A stretch of DNA of 64,000 nucleotides from Neelides folsomi (lineage: Eukaryota > Arthropoda > Collembola > Neelipleona > Neelidae). Location: assembly GCA_034687125.1 (NCBI GenBank), contig JAQGBZ010000050.1, forward strand, positions 124,001 to 188,000. Reading direction: 5' to 3'. The position numbers and the translations under genes are program-made. Position 1 is the stretch's first letter. Each line of letters begins with the position of its first letter. A model generated the notes under the pieces. The model had not been told where the DNA came from. It worked only from the letters and a program-made list of their open reading frames with translations, and did no database searches. Positions 39,621 through 51,572 of the stretch are shown here, piece after piece.

Positions 39621-42600
39621 CTAGCCGCTACTCAATGGGTTCATCTTATTAGGCATTTTCATCCAAGCGATTTCTTGATTCAGATCTCTCGGTAAATACG
39701 AAGTTTCCAATCCGCATTCCAATACTTTCATTATGCATAGAGTTTTCAAGCTTGGTTCTACAATGAGATAAAATGTACATATGAAAATTAAAAAAATTAA
39801 CATTTTTCTAGATAATTTTTTACCTAAGTCGAGAACATATGTGTCGTCGAGGTCTATGAGGCTCACTTCCTCTTCAAGCATATTATCATCGTCCGACGGA
39901 TTTGGCATGTAGTCGCAAATTGGACTTGTACCACCAAAGAAAAAAGTCCTATTTTCTAGCACCACACAACCTTAATTGAGGAAAGATGAGTTACAACTTT
40001 TTTCTTTGTCTTACAATAAAGAGGTTATATGGCTCAATTTCTAATACCTTGTCGACGGCGAGGTAGCGGACCGTTCCCATATGGGACTATACCCTTCCAT
40101 TCTCCATTTTCTAAATAAAATAATTACATTGTGAGAACACAACTTTAACCATAAAATAACTACTTTTTAATTAGAAATTTAGCCCGGCAGAATGCTATTA
40201 AAATAGTAAAAAAATCGAGGCCGTTTACTTAATGAACCATAATCTAAGATTAATATGAAATGCTCTTAGCACGATATGTATGTAGCATTCATGTACCTAG
40301 TTTAACATAGTTTAATTCCAAATAGTTCGACTTACCAGGATCATATCTAAAGAAATCATTGTAATGTCGGTTCTCAACACCGTTGTATCCACCCAGCACG
40401 TACATGTATCCATTGTGCATAACTAAAAACATTAAAATCATCAGTTCCACTTTTATTCTTAATTATTCCAGTGACTGGATACAAAATGCCATTTAAATCG
40501 CCCATTATTTTGCATATTCAATAATAGAAGAATGTTTAGTTTGTGAAGATAAAACTCACAGGCGGAATGAGAACGTCTCCCTTGCGGATGATTGCCAGTT
40601 GTTCTAGGCCGGAACCATTCTTGCCGCTCCACATCAAGGCACACGAGGTTGTTACAGTATATTTCAGACCGCGTATGAAACGGTCCATGAATATCTCCCC
40701 GCCCTCCGAATATAAATATATATCGGTCTAAATACACTGTCGCTGTGTGAAAATCTCGATAAGAAGGAGGAATTCCCTGGAAAAAGTACACAAAAACACT
40801 TTAATTTACACAAGGCATTGCATGCGATGAAATCTCATAAAAACATTATCATCCAGAAGCAAATGCATAACAATAATAACCATAATGAATTTTGCATTTT
40901 TACTTTCCCATTATCCTTTGTAATTTAAAGTAAAAAAAGGAAATTGAGCTACCGACCGAGTAAATTACACAAGAGGTAAACTCCTATTCCTATACACAGA
41001 TGATAATAAAAAACATAATTATCTGGTATGGATATATTTACCTATTACATTATTTGTACATACATAAATAAATGTACAAGGTGAAATTACAGACTTATTA
41101 AATAATCGAAAAAACATTTTTGGGAAAAAACGCAGTTAGAAGATTTGATTAAAGTTTTTTTTAAAATTGTTGAGGTTTGGAGTCGTACCACCCTTTTGAA
41201 ATCAGATGCATAATAGTTAATGGTATAGAAGAAGGAAGAATGAGGAATAAGATGAAGATGATATAAATAGAGGTAAAAAGTGTTTTGGTTGGACCGTATG
41301 TCATATTAGCCATATATAACTACAGATATAAGTGTGATATAACAGTTAAAATTAGAGAGATATTGACGGGATAAATGGGCAGAGGATTCAAGGATCCGAT
41401 GAAGAAGGGATAAGAAGTTCAATAGGACAAGATAACGGATCAAAGAGAAGAGAAAGAAGTTAAGTGGGTCAGTTGGCTATAGGGAGAATGCACATGCTAA
41501 AAATATGCAGAATTAAATAACTGAACAAAATTTGAATCTTACGGCAGTGGGAATGAAAGACCAGATGAGCGTGTTGAGGTCGAGAGCGTAAACTTCCTGG
41601 GAAAAAAGGCCCATTTCTTCTTCGTAGCCCCCAAAAATGATCATTTTATTTCTACAGACGACGGCTGAATGACCATCTCTGGCTCCTGGGACTGACCCGC
41701 TCACATCCGGTTTTTCCCATTTCATCGTTTTTGTATCAAATCGGTATAAAGTTCGGCAGGCGGTTTCGTCGTTCCGACCGCCCCATAGGTATACTTTGTG
41801 ACCAAACGCAACAGTCGTATGTCCATAGCGTTGGAATGGAGTCGAAGGCGTATTCTTAAACTCGAAAAGCTTCCATCGATAGGTCACTAATAAAAAGAAG
41901 GGGGTTTGGGTTAATGGGAATTTATCCCATGGAATGTTTCAATAAGATAAAATCAAGACATATTCATAAAAATGAAATATTGATGCAACTTCGTATCTGA
42001 TGTGATGTTGACCATGTTGAATCAACTTGATCAAAACGCCTAATTATCTTATATGAATCATTATAGTGATTAATTTGTAAATAGTCAGTGGCAGCACTAA
42101 AATACTTTAATAGACATAAACTATTTATAAGTAAAGGATTGGGTGGAATATCCAACCTAATGACGTGCAAAACATTCTAAAATTAGTAATTACGAAGATT
42201 AAAACAATGATGAGATTTATTTAAAGGGTTGTGCTTTGTTTTAGTATCATTGTCAAAATAATATGATACAAATATTCAGGGCCCGTTTACTTTGTAGTGT
42301 TCTTTTTTAAATTCCTAATTAATACTACTATAATACTACTTCCTTAGTTGTTAGAAATTTAAAAAAGAACACTACAAAGTAAATAGGCTGTACAAGAATC
42401 ATAAATTCCTCAAAAGTTTACCTTTGTTTCATGTATTATTATTTTAATATAGTAGTTTAAATTGTCATTTCGCTTTTACTGCTATAAAATACTTAAATCG
42501 AACATGTATGACGAGTTATCCTTCCTTTCCTTTAACACATTTCATTGGAAATAATCCTTTATTAATAATGAAATGCTGTTAAACTATAGGATAGTAAAGG

Positions 42601-43314
42601 GAAGTTATCAGAAATTTTAATCTATAAAAACGATAAATAAAAATAACCATAATTCAACAAATACTGATATTATAATTTATCGGTTTTATCTTCCGATAAC
42701 CTAAGGGCTAGAAATGCCCTGCCCTAAATTTTTAAATTTGTGCATAGAAACCAAATAGCTTTGTATTTCTCCTCCTTACTAATCTACACTTCTTGCCGAT
42801 AACCGATAAAATGAAAAATCTGACAAATAATAAATAATGACAAAACCAATAACGATAATTATCGATTATTTTCGCTAGTACATACGCCTATTATTTATTG
42901 TCCATAACAAAGAAACTTGATACTCACCTGGATTTAAAACATGAACATCAATTGGTCGTTGAACGGCGTAATTTTCTCCTAAGAGGGAAAATATAGGGCA
43001 AATTAATTTCTGTTGATTCAAAATTAATTAAAAAATTAAAGGTATTAGTGTACGAATCTTTTAATTATTGTTAATTTACCTGTGCAGTATCCACCAAAAG
43101 AATAAATAGCTTGGCCTACTGCAACAGCTGAATGATTGACCTACATTAATTAAAGAGTCAAATCAAAGTTCCGCTTATAGCAGATTGATTTAAAATTAAA
43201 ATATCTTCTTCAATATTTAATTCAATGGGTAAAATTATATTCTTAATGATAAACTATAATTAATGAATATTTTACCCTTCTAGGCCCTCCTGTTAGGTTG
43301 ACTGTCCAATGCAT
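39621..43314 (-). CDS. KLHDC3: Kelch domain-containing protein 3 (KLHDC3 / Peas)
   Basis: Nine minus-strand exons join in frame to 381 residues: 43314-43276, 43140-43080, 42978-42928, 41886-41543, 40776-40560, 40422-40336, 40110-40048, 39970-39824 and 39757-39621. The start MHWTVNLTGGPRR and the first kelch blade (VNHSAVAVGQAIYSFGGYC) match the family's N-terminus. Five further kelch repeats follow, with their GG pairs and spaced Tyr/Trp: RYGHTTVAFGHKVYLWGGRN; ARDGHSAVVCRNKMIIFGGY; YRDFHTATVYLDRYIFIFGG; RRSHSAF, then MYVLGGYNGVENRHYNDFFRY; and PRRRQ, then RTFFFGGTSP. The C-terminus (PSLKTLCIMKVLECGLETSY, LPRDLNQEI) is also conserved. Length is essentially that of vertebrate KLHDC3 (about 382). 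KLHDC3 is a six-bladed propeller used by cullin-2 ubiquitin ligases to read C-terminal Gly degrons, with a reported testis/meiosis link. Intron 3 carries a hairpin element. Confidence 0.95.
42277..42391. mobile_element. Short hairpin MITE (about 115 bp) in KLHDC3 intron 3
   Basis: Left and right arms are near-perfect inverted copies of about 36 bp (CGTTTACTTTGTAGTGTTCT and on, continuing TTTTTAAATT), separated by a short AT-rich loop. The outer ends read CAGGGCCCG on the left and CAGCCTA on the reverse of the right, which recalls hAT-type termini. I could not identify a clean 8 bp target duplication. It has no coding capacity. Confidence 0.65.
42677..42812. repeat. Degenerate inverted-repeat segment
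   Basis: The left end (TTATCGGTTTTATC, then CCGATAACC) and the right end (GCCGATAACCGATAAAAT) are imperfect inverted copies about 100 bp apart, in the same intron as the hairpin element. It could be an old MITE remnant; the arms are short and diverged. Confidence 0.35.
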
Positions 43315-43884
43315 TTTGCATCTTCTTTCAAATCTCTTTCATGCTTTATTGTTGTTCTTTAACATACTTCTTCTTCACTCGTTTCATTTCTTTAGGCTAA
43401 AATACCCAAATGAATGTACTTGCGTACTTCGACCAACCCCATCCAAACCCTTTTCTTTATTCTTCTCATACATTCAGGATAGTGAGTTTCCAAACCATGC
43501 GGCTTTTTGAAATCTTTGAGAGGGAATTATATCATTTCCTATTATTGTTATTTTTCTTATTCCGATTCCGACATTGACATTTCCGATTCCTACTGTCGGC
43601 CCGACACTCCAACACGCAACGGTTGGAGTTCAACCTCCGATCCGACTATAATACTTTGACTTTAACTTCATCATACCATTTTTGACTCTTGTAAGTTAAC
43701 CTTAAATATATATCGGTGTATTTCTTATTTATAGTCTGATAATATAAGAAAAATTCTAAATTAAACTCATACTCATTGTCAGTCAGTACTCTATTAATTA
43801 CACTGATCAGTATTTAACACTTTTTTCCCTTTTAGGTTCCCTTCCCATAAATAACTACAGTATCTTTTACGCTCCATTGGAACA
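43315..43884. promoter_or_regulatory. Shared divergent promoter region of KLHDC3 and TERT
   Basis: The start codons of KLHDC3 (minus, 43314) and TERT (plus, 43885) lie 570 bases apart with no gene between them, so both promoters and 5' UTRs must fit here. A GC-richer patch at about 43560-43650, with the inverted pair AACGGTTGGAG / CTCCAAC, stands out from the AT-rich surroundings. I see no TATA box at a convincing distance. Confidence 0.5.
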
Positions 43885-46800
43885 ATGCCATTTCGCAATC
43901 CTTATGAATTTGATGGACCACCAAATACCTCTGGCACGAGTAAATTACGAAAACGTAAACATAAGCGACCTCCACAACAAAAACAAAAAGCTGAGGATGT
44001 AAATAATGTCCAAACAAGCACGGATTCAGCAAGCAAAGATGAAGTGCAATCAGTGCAAGTTATCGAAAAAGTACAGAGGGCTGGACCTGGACCGGAAGAC
44101 AGTATTCCAGAGGATTCAATTATTCGATGGCTAAAACCCACACCAATGATTGTGAACAAAATTGTTGAAGATCGAAATAAACTACGTATTTTGCTTCGTC
44201 CTGATTTGCCATATGTCGAAGAACAATTGCCCACAAATTTAGTTTACTTACTTATTTTGAATGACGATCTTTTCGATCCCATTGATTTCATTTTCAAATA
44301 TAGAATTAATGTGAATCCCAAAGAAGAACTCAACTCAAAATTAAAAGACCTGGTCTTGCCCAAAGAACTGATGGAGAAGGGGGACCCATTTGCCTTTATT
44401 TGTTTTTCCATTTCGGCAACTAAAGCAAAGTCCTACAATTTGAAACTCAAGTCACGAAAAAGAAGGAAGAAGAAGAAGAGGAAGTTGAACAACAAAGTAA
44501 ACGAGGATGATGTCCAAATACTTTCCCAAGTCGAGAACAACGAAGTTGAAAGGATGGACATTGACGTTGAAATACAACAAAATCAAAATCCTTCGATGGG
44601 AAATCCAATTGACAATCTCTTTGAAAATCTCACTATTAAAAGCCCCACTGAAATGGAAATGGATATCAATGGAGAAATTCAACAGCAACTTAACGTTATT
44701 TCGACATCATCTTGTCCTGTATTTACCTTTAATCCCTTTAATCCGAATATTCACGTTTCGGATACGCAACTTCACCGAATTCATCATTCTGCGTCAGGAA
44801 AGTGGCCAGCAGATAATCCCATTACCATTGCATATGAATCCCCAAACATACGAATGAGAGCAATTAATTTGCTTAGCTCCATTTTCCAAACAAATGTTGG
44901 GAATCAATTGTCCAGCAAGACTTTATCACAAACAGAATTAGAAGAGATGGAAAAAATAGCTGCTCAAATTCTAAAGTTTCATCGAAAACTTAAAACCATG
45001 AATAGTTTAGTGAGAAATTGTCTCACAAATTGGATCATGAAACACAAGGAAAAAGAGAAATTAAAAGAGGAGAGGAAAAACAAAGGAAAGGCAAAGAAGG
45101 AGGCGGAGATGAAAAGAAAATTGGAGATGTCGAATATTCACGTGGAATCTGTGAATTCGCCAGCATTGGGATCATTTGGCTCATTTTCCTTCCCAACATT
45201 TTCCTTCAATACAAGTTCTTTTGCATCCGCAACTTCTTACAATATTTCAAATGTTACAATGAGCACTGGACTCGAAGGAGCATCTTTCGAAGTATCAAAT
45301 CAAATCGCAACACAATCTGCCAAAAGTATAATAGCCGAAGAACTGAAAAAGAAGATTCCTCACAAATGCATTTTATCAACAATTTCCCAAATACTTCATA
45401 CCACTGGAGCTCTGAAGTTTGTAGGGTCAAATAAGAATAAAAAGGGTTTTATGAAATTTCTTAAACAATCTTTATCTCTCGCTGGAATGAAATCATCACT
45501 TCAATTGGGACAATTCATGTCACTTCTTGACCCAAATGAATGCTCTTATTTGAACAGAATCTCAAATCCTTCAGACAAAATGTGTACTTTTGCCAAAACT
45601 ATGACGTGGCTTATGAGAAATTATGTCCTAGTCATTTTACGAATTTCTTTTCATGTCACGGAATCAAATTTTGATCGGAATAAACCGCTCTACTATTTAA
45701 CTCACACTTGGATGGATTTGAAACAAGAGTTGAAAAGGAGGTTTTTAGCAAACAACTTCATGAGACCGATCAACATTTATATGAATCCTCAACTTCGGGA
45801 TTTGAAGAAATTGCGATATATTCCTAAGAAGGACAACACAGTTAGAGCCATTCTTCGAAATTTTCATGCTCTTGAAAAAGCGTAAGTATTTTGCTCATCT
45901 AATATTTTATTCAATTGACTTATTACATAATATATAATATGTAATGATTTTTCAAATTGATAAACAATAATTTTTATTTCTCTAATAGACGATTCATGCC
46001 TAAAGAGCCCAATTTTGTGCTAAAGTATATTGGCTCGAAGATAGCTCCTCATGGGACAAGTGAATCTTCGACAATTCAAGAAAAGTGGAGATTGTTTTTG
46101 AAAAAATGGAAATCCATCAAATATCCTCAACTTTATTATGCGAGAGTTGACATCAAAGACGCTTATCCTTCTGTTGACTTAAATCTTCTTGCAAAGATTT
46201 TGAAGACATTTGTGTCCAATAATAAAAATCGGCAAGTTTACTTGAAAGAATATTTCAAGAATCGAGCAAATTATAAAATGGTAATTCCTTCATTACTACC
46301 ACTAGGTTTGTTCTTAAATGGTATAATAATTACTACCACATTTTAATAATGTTATATATTTAATATCATAATCTTGATTCATAAGTATGTATTACCTTTT
46401 GTTGATCAATAGAAAAAATACGCAATTTATGATAGTGATGATCGAGCTTCTTGGGATTCTGGAAAGACTCCCAAACCTACTTTTCTTGAATGCAACAAAA
46501 ATGTAATATTAATTTCAGAAATAAAATATAATTTTTATTATAAATATAAAGGAGATAAAAACATTCGTTTACTCTTTGTGCTATTTCAGGCCGCCAGACT
46601 TATTGACATATCTAAAGTTGTTGAGGGTATCATTTGTAAATTTCAATGTTATGTTCAAGTTGGATCAAACACTTACGAATTCAATTATGGATTGCCCCAA
46701 GTAAGTTGTGATAACTTGAAAGTTGACAATTTAGTGAAAATCAATAATCCCATTTCCCATCAGCTTAAAATATGATAATTTATTGATAAATGTGATTTAT

Positions 46801-48046
46801 TTTTATAGGGATGGTCACTCTCCTATGCACTATGTAACATTTATTATGGTGCAATGGAAGCACAGCACCTCACGAACATTTATAAAGACATTGACTTTTT
46901 TGTGAGAAGTGTCGACGATTACTTTTTCGTCTCGCCGAATCCAGGGCGAGTAGAAAAATTTTTTCGACTAATGAAAAGAGGATTTCCAGATTACAGAGCT
47001 CGAATCAATGAAAACAAATCATTGACGAATCTCTTTGTACGCTCTGACATTCCAAGACCATTGGAACAACACAATTACGTGCAGTTTTTTGGTTACCAGT
47101 TTTGCACAACCACTGGTCACATCGCAAGAGATTTTTCTGGGTATTCCGGACAAGACATTTGTAGTACAATTACATTTAATGTTAAATCGACTTCTCCAGA
47201 AAGGTATGAGAATCTAATACTGTGATAGTTATATTGAATGTTTGGACTTCAGGGACTGGGTTTAATATTTAATTTAAGACATGAGATGGAATATGTAGAA
47301 ATAATTAATAAAAGTGCATATATTTTATTTTTAGGTTTATTTTCGAGAGAATGGGAATGTTATTGCCAGCTAGGCTTGTTCAGCCACTCTTTGACCCAAG
47401 AATAAATTGTGAAAGTCGAATTTGTTTGAACATTTACGAAATCGCCTTGATGTTTGCATTTAGATTTTATGCAATGTGTCGAGTTGTCTTTCCGAATTTG
47501 AACTCTTTGAATGATCCACAAAAGATGATAACACTTGTTAAAGCGATCAGAGGATTTGCATCAATTCTTTCAAAGTACATTATCAACTGAGAAATCTTAC
47601 ATAATTTCATATTTTAAAATTTGAACCATCAATGATCATGGGTGCTTATTATATTATTATTTTAAAAAATATTTTTGCTATTTTTTAGACGTTTGGAAAA
47701 GATGCAGAGTCAATTTCACTTATATAGAAAAACCAAGCACAATTGTTCGAATTCAGTAATGTGCTCACTTGGGTTTAAAGGAAAGGACTGGAAAAAGATC
47801 TTCATAAATAACCAACGCAATCCTAGGAACGATATAAAACCCAACGAAGTTAAATTCTTGGTCTTTCAAGCTTTCATCGGAAAAATGAAGAAGCATTTTG
47901 GAATTTTTAAGGATAATTTACTCCCTAAAATGTATCATCTAAGAAAAAGGATGAGTGTGGAAATTGGGCCCAAAAGATCATTATTTTTGTTAGAGATCAC
48001 TGGAAATGGATCATTTCCTCCTCATTTTCGTAATATTAAAGTTTAG
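43885..48046 (+). CDS. TERT: Telomerase reverse transcriptase (TERT)
   Basis: Seven exons join in frame to 1160 residues: 43885-45881, 45989-46280, 46413-46502, 46590-46700, 46809-47203, 47335-47574 and 47689-48046. The T motif and motifs 1/2 end the first exon: FAKTMTWLMRNYVLVILRIS, FHVTESNFDRN (589 on), LRYIPKKDNTVRAI (643 on). Motif A is VDIKDAY with D720. Motif B' is GLPQGWSLSYALCN (Q830-G831, split by an intron). Motif C is SVDDYFFVSP with D866-D867. Motif E is FFGYQF (923 on). The three catalytic aspartates are present. The last two exons (about 963-1160) fit the C-terminal thumb extension. The first 480 residues are Lys-rich and low-complexity (SRKRRKKKKRKLNNK, possible nuclear signal), and no TEN domain can be recognised. 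TERT copies telomere repeats from its RNA template in the nucleus. B' has Trp where other TERTs have Ser (QGS). A LINE or retron is excluded by the T motif, FxVTE and LRxIPK. Confidence 0.93.
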
Positions 48047-48419
48047 TCTAACTACTAAAGTACCTATGTAGTATGTACGATATTGAACAAGGTATGCTTT
48101 ACCAATATTTATACGTTTATCTACTATAGGTGAGATATTATTAGATATACCATAGGTAGAAATAATAAGTTGTAATTATTTATTCTTTAATAATTGTGAT
48201 TTTTGAATTTCATAATTGTGATATTTACTATGTGTTATTTATTACATTATATTGTGTATGTGTTAAAATGGGTTAACATTCAATTTGATTATAGTTATAC
48301 GAAGATTAATTTTGGATAAATAGTTATTTTGCACATTTTCTGCTTACATTGAAAATAACGTTACCTATAATTAAGGTAATTAAGTATTATTTGTTCCAGA
48401 GTTTGGCTTGTTTAGATCA

Positions 48420-49346
48420 TTAGAACAATATGAAGTTAGGATCGTGAAGCACCATTTCATCAAAAAACCTATTTTGAAGATAAAATAAAACAAAATGATT
48501 AACTTTTCAATTGACGCGATATTTTTTTGCTCGTAAAATTTAGTGATCTCAAATTGAAATTACAATTTCAATAGAAAGAAAGGAATTGGGCAACTTACTT
48601 TGTCACTTCTCCCTGAACTTGTGGAAATCTTTCTCTCGGGAGATGCCAATTTTTAGAATATTCCAATTCTTTCAAGTCCCTTCTCCACCATCCATAGTCC
48701 ATGTTAGAGGTTGCAGGAATACAAAACCTCTCTTCGGTACCTGTAAAAGTATTAAAAATGGTAATTGAAACATGATTTGTCAAATATTGTGATGAAATAT
48801 TAATAAATAGGGGATATTTATAAAGTGCCAATAACATGTAATTTAGTAAATAAAAATACTTAATTACATAATTACAATTACAATCATTTAATTACCCAAG
48901 GGATTCCTTGCATGTCGACGTTTATGGTGATAGAGTCTTTGAAACCTTCCATAATTTTTCCCATCGATGAGTCCTGAGTAGACATCAATAAACCGGAAGT
49001 TTTCAGCAAGTTTGGAGAAATCATTTACAACCCCTTTCTTGGGTAGGAAGCTGTGTTTGGGAGGATGGCCAGTCGTTGGGTCTTTCTTATTTGGATTGAC
49101 CATCTCTCGAATCGGCTTTTGATACCCATGATGAGTGTGGCCTATGAAATACATGTCATTCTTCATACGACTATCAGCTTCAAAGTGTCTTTCCTTTGTT
49201 GTCAACTTGCAGCTATTTGGCGTCCTCAATTCGAAACATCCAAGCTTATACTTGGGCATTTGATCCATCCAGTTTTCTCCTGATTTGAGGAGTTTCATTG
49301 GGATTTCGTACGACATCTTGATAAATCTACTGAAAAGATTACTCAT
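48420..49346 (-). CDS. Hypothetical 213-aa basic protein, three exons
   Basis: Minus-strand exons 49346-48896, 48740-48599 and 48468-48420 join in phase to 213 residues. The start is Met of MSNLFSRF; a possible 5' UTR acceptor (tatacag) lies just upstream. The middle exon (GTEERFCIPATSN, MDYGWWRRDLKEL, NWHLPRERFPQVQGEVTK) could end at an in-frame TAA, but an AA|gtaagt donor sits on the same bases. Using it adds a 16-codon exon with FFDEMVLHDPNFILF, which keeps frame and looks like a real protein end. The rest is rich in His, Lys, Tyr and Pro with many short aromatic motifs (FIGHTHHGYQKPIREMVNP, FRFIDVYSGLIDGKNYG). There is no signal peptide or membrane segment. The style recalls small axonemal or microtubule-associated proteins, but I do not recognise a family. 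It converges on TERT (374 bp gap) and is divergent from RPL14. Confidence 0.62.
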
Positions 49347-49758
49347 TTTAGCTGTATAAAAATGATATAGGTGTGTACAAATTTTAATTAAAAATATAAA
49401 AATCATTTTGTGAGTGATTATCGTAATAGGCTTCATTTTTGACCTTTATCTGAACTGGAGTACTTATGATCTCGATACAAAATAAATATTATTCAAAATA
49501 TTGTACTGTAATTTTTGGAGATTGTTCTAAGTTAGACAAAATATTGTATTGATAATCAATACTCATTAATTGATTAAAGATTTTATACAAAAGTGTGTCC
49601 TATAAAATAATAACGATTCTCGAATATGTCAATTCGAAGAGATAAGGGGAGAAATGAAACAATTATTTGTTTCTAATTTTATTGCTTTGACGAAGGGGCC
49701 CTCTATAGTGCCACTTTGCACTGAGAGAACCACCATCAGCAGCGTGTAAGCCGGAAAG
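49347..49758. promoter_or_regulatory. Divergent promoter region of the 213-aa gene and RPL14
   Basis: The two start codons are 412 bases apart on opposite strands. Just before the RPL14 ATG the sequence turns GC-rich (GGGGCCCTCTATAG, then CACCATCAGCAGCG), consistent with a compact ribosomal-protein 5' UTR. A pyrimidine start (5' TOP) near 49680-49730 is likely, but I cannot pick the exact site. Confidence 0.4.
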
Positions 49759-50675
49759 ATGGTTAGTCGGCCCTTTTTCATTTCTCTTCATTTAATTAGA
49801 ATTAAGTAAAATTCGGTTAAATAAACGCATTTCATTAAGTCATAATAAGGTTCTTTCATAATGGGAACTTTTTAAATATCAAAATTTTATATTTCAGGCG
49901 TTTCGCAAGTTTGTTGAAACTGGTCGTGTCGCCTTCATTGCTGATGGGAATGACGAAGGAAAGCTTTGCGCTATCGTCAATATCATCGACCAAAACAGAG
50001 TAAGAATTTAATATAATTTAATACACTAGTTAGAAATTCATAAACTTCGAGTTAACTGAAGAAGTTTTGTTGGCTTAATATTTTAAATATTTGTTTTGTT
50101 TGAAAAGGTTTTGGTTGATGGACCATGCAGCGGAGTTCCACGGCAGGAAATGTCACTGAAACGCCTCCACTTGACTACATTCGGCATGAAATTCCCATGG
50201 ACCGCACCCACGAGGATCGTCAGAAAGGCGTGGACAGATAACAAAATCGACGAGAAGTGGCAAGAATCACGCTGGTGTAAGAGATTCAATGCTCGAAACA
50301 CGGTATGTGATCGAATACCAAATATGAAATCCATACCATTTATTTTATTATTTTTATGATGATCCTACTGATAGGAATTGCCGTCAGATGAACATGAAGA
50401 AATTTGCTAAACTGATTATATATTAAGATTTTAACATAATTAGTAGTTTATGTAAATAACTATAAATATTAAAAGTCCATCTTTTATTTCAGAGAGCGAA
50501 CTTGACAGACTTTGAGAGGTTCAAGTTGAGCAAGGCTAGGAGAACAAGAAACAAGATCCGTCGTAATGTGTATCTCCAACTTTTGCAAAACGCGAAAACA
50601 AAAGGAGCACTCGTCCCACCAAAGACGAAATACGGAAGGAAGAAGACCGCCGCGGCTCCCGCGAAGAAAAAGTAG
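49759..50675 (+). CDS. RPL14: 60S ribosomal protein L14 (eL14)
   Basis: Four coding exons, 49759-49761, 49898-49999, 50108-50302 and 50493-50675, give 160 residues. The first coding exon is the ATG alone, followed directly by a gttagt donor; the second opens with [14 protein letters not shown], the family's N-terminus (MxFRRFVExGRVA). The hallmarks [57 protein letters not shown] and [20 protein letters not shown] follow in order. A Lys/Ala-rich tail ([15 protein letters not shown]) ends the protein. eL14 is a structural protein of the large ribosomal subunit. An AATAAA lies 32 bases after the stop. The gene is compact, as usual for the family. Confidence 0.96.
50356..50415 (+). ncRNA. Candidate C/D-box snoRNA in RPL14 intron 3
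   Basis: The third intron of RPL14 contains ATGATGA (C box, 50356-50362) and CTGA (D box, 50412-50415) 60 bases apart, with a second CTGA and an AGATGA-like string between them as possible D' and C' boxes. Introns of ribosomal-protein genes are a common home for such RNAs. The flanking terminal stem is weak and no rRNA target could be checked, so this may be chance. Confidence 0.25.
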
Positions 50676-50706
50676 ATCATACTTCAAAAATTAATTTTTT
50701 GAAGCA

Positions 50707-50712
50707 AATAAA
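50707..50712 (+). promoter_or_regulatory. Poly(A) signal AATAAA of RPL14
   Basis: AATAAA lies 32 bases after the TAG stop, at the distance expected for a compact ribosomal-protein 3' UTR. Confidence 0.7.
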
Positions 50713-51558
50713 GATTTATAAAAAATCAAGATTTCAATTTAATTATTCATACTGATCTAATTTAAAATTCAAATTATTTTTAGAGTTATTACTGTAATTA
50801 AAGTAATCAATTTTAATTACACATCTTTATATTTATGTTTAATCTCCATTTATCGGCTTGAAATTCTATAAAGTACACCATTAGTTATATTTTAAAGAAG
50901 GATAATAGCCTTCACCATACATTTGTATTATGTAATACAAGTTCAGGTTCAAGATTAAAAAGAATTCATACATTATTGGACTTACATTTCACGTTAAGCT
51001 AAATTATCTACCCATTAAAATCTTATTTATCGATGCAAATAAATCATTCATTGATCTTGAATCATCGATATGATATAATTTCTATAAAAAATATTTCTAT
51101 AAAATTAAGTTTATTTAATGCAAAACACTAGAGTAAAGCACAAAATAATTAAGGTAAGGAATTCCTCCTTATTTGTTATGTATTTAAGTGTTAAATACAG
51201 CATCACACAGTGTCGACATTGAGAATTTAATAAGTTGATATTAAGAAAATTATTCTTATATAATTATACTAAAAGAACAATCCAATTTTATTTCTTATAA
51301 AATTCAATTTAGTATACCACATAGTTTGCATTGTATTAGAATGGAATTAAATTAAATGATAATTACCATTCACGCAAGTTAAATTAAAGGTAAGAATCGC
51401 CCAAGGGAATCCATTGCGAGGCTAGTTCAGGGTAGAATCCTCTTTATTACAAACTCGCTCCCTAAACACTCGTTGGAATGGAAGTGGTCGGGGAAAGCAC
51501 ATGGGCTGTTGCTCGTCCCCTGATAATAAAATATTGATAAGAAACATCCCCTAACAAA

Positions 51559-51572
51559 CACACACACACACA
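51559..51572. repeat. (CA)7 microsatellite
   Basis: A perfect CA dinucleotide run in intergenic DNA. Confidence 0.85.

Noticed and set aside
45018-45434. 138-codon ORF in another frame inside TERT exon 1
   Set aside because: It is a shadow of the Lys/Glu-rich TERT coding sequence with no features of its own.
45989-47574. Reverse transcriptase from a LINE or retroelement
   Set aside because: The T motif, FHVTE, LRYIPK and the multi-exon structure with introns inside the RT domain fit telomerase; no endonuclease, RNase H or gag is present.
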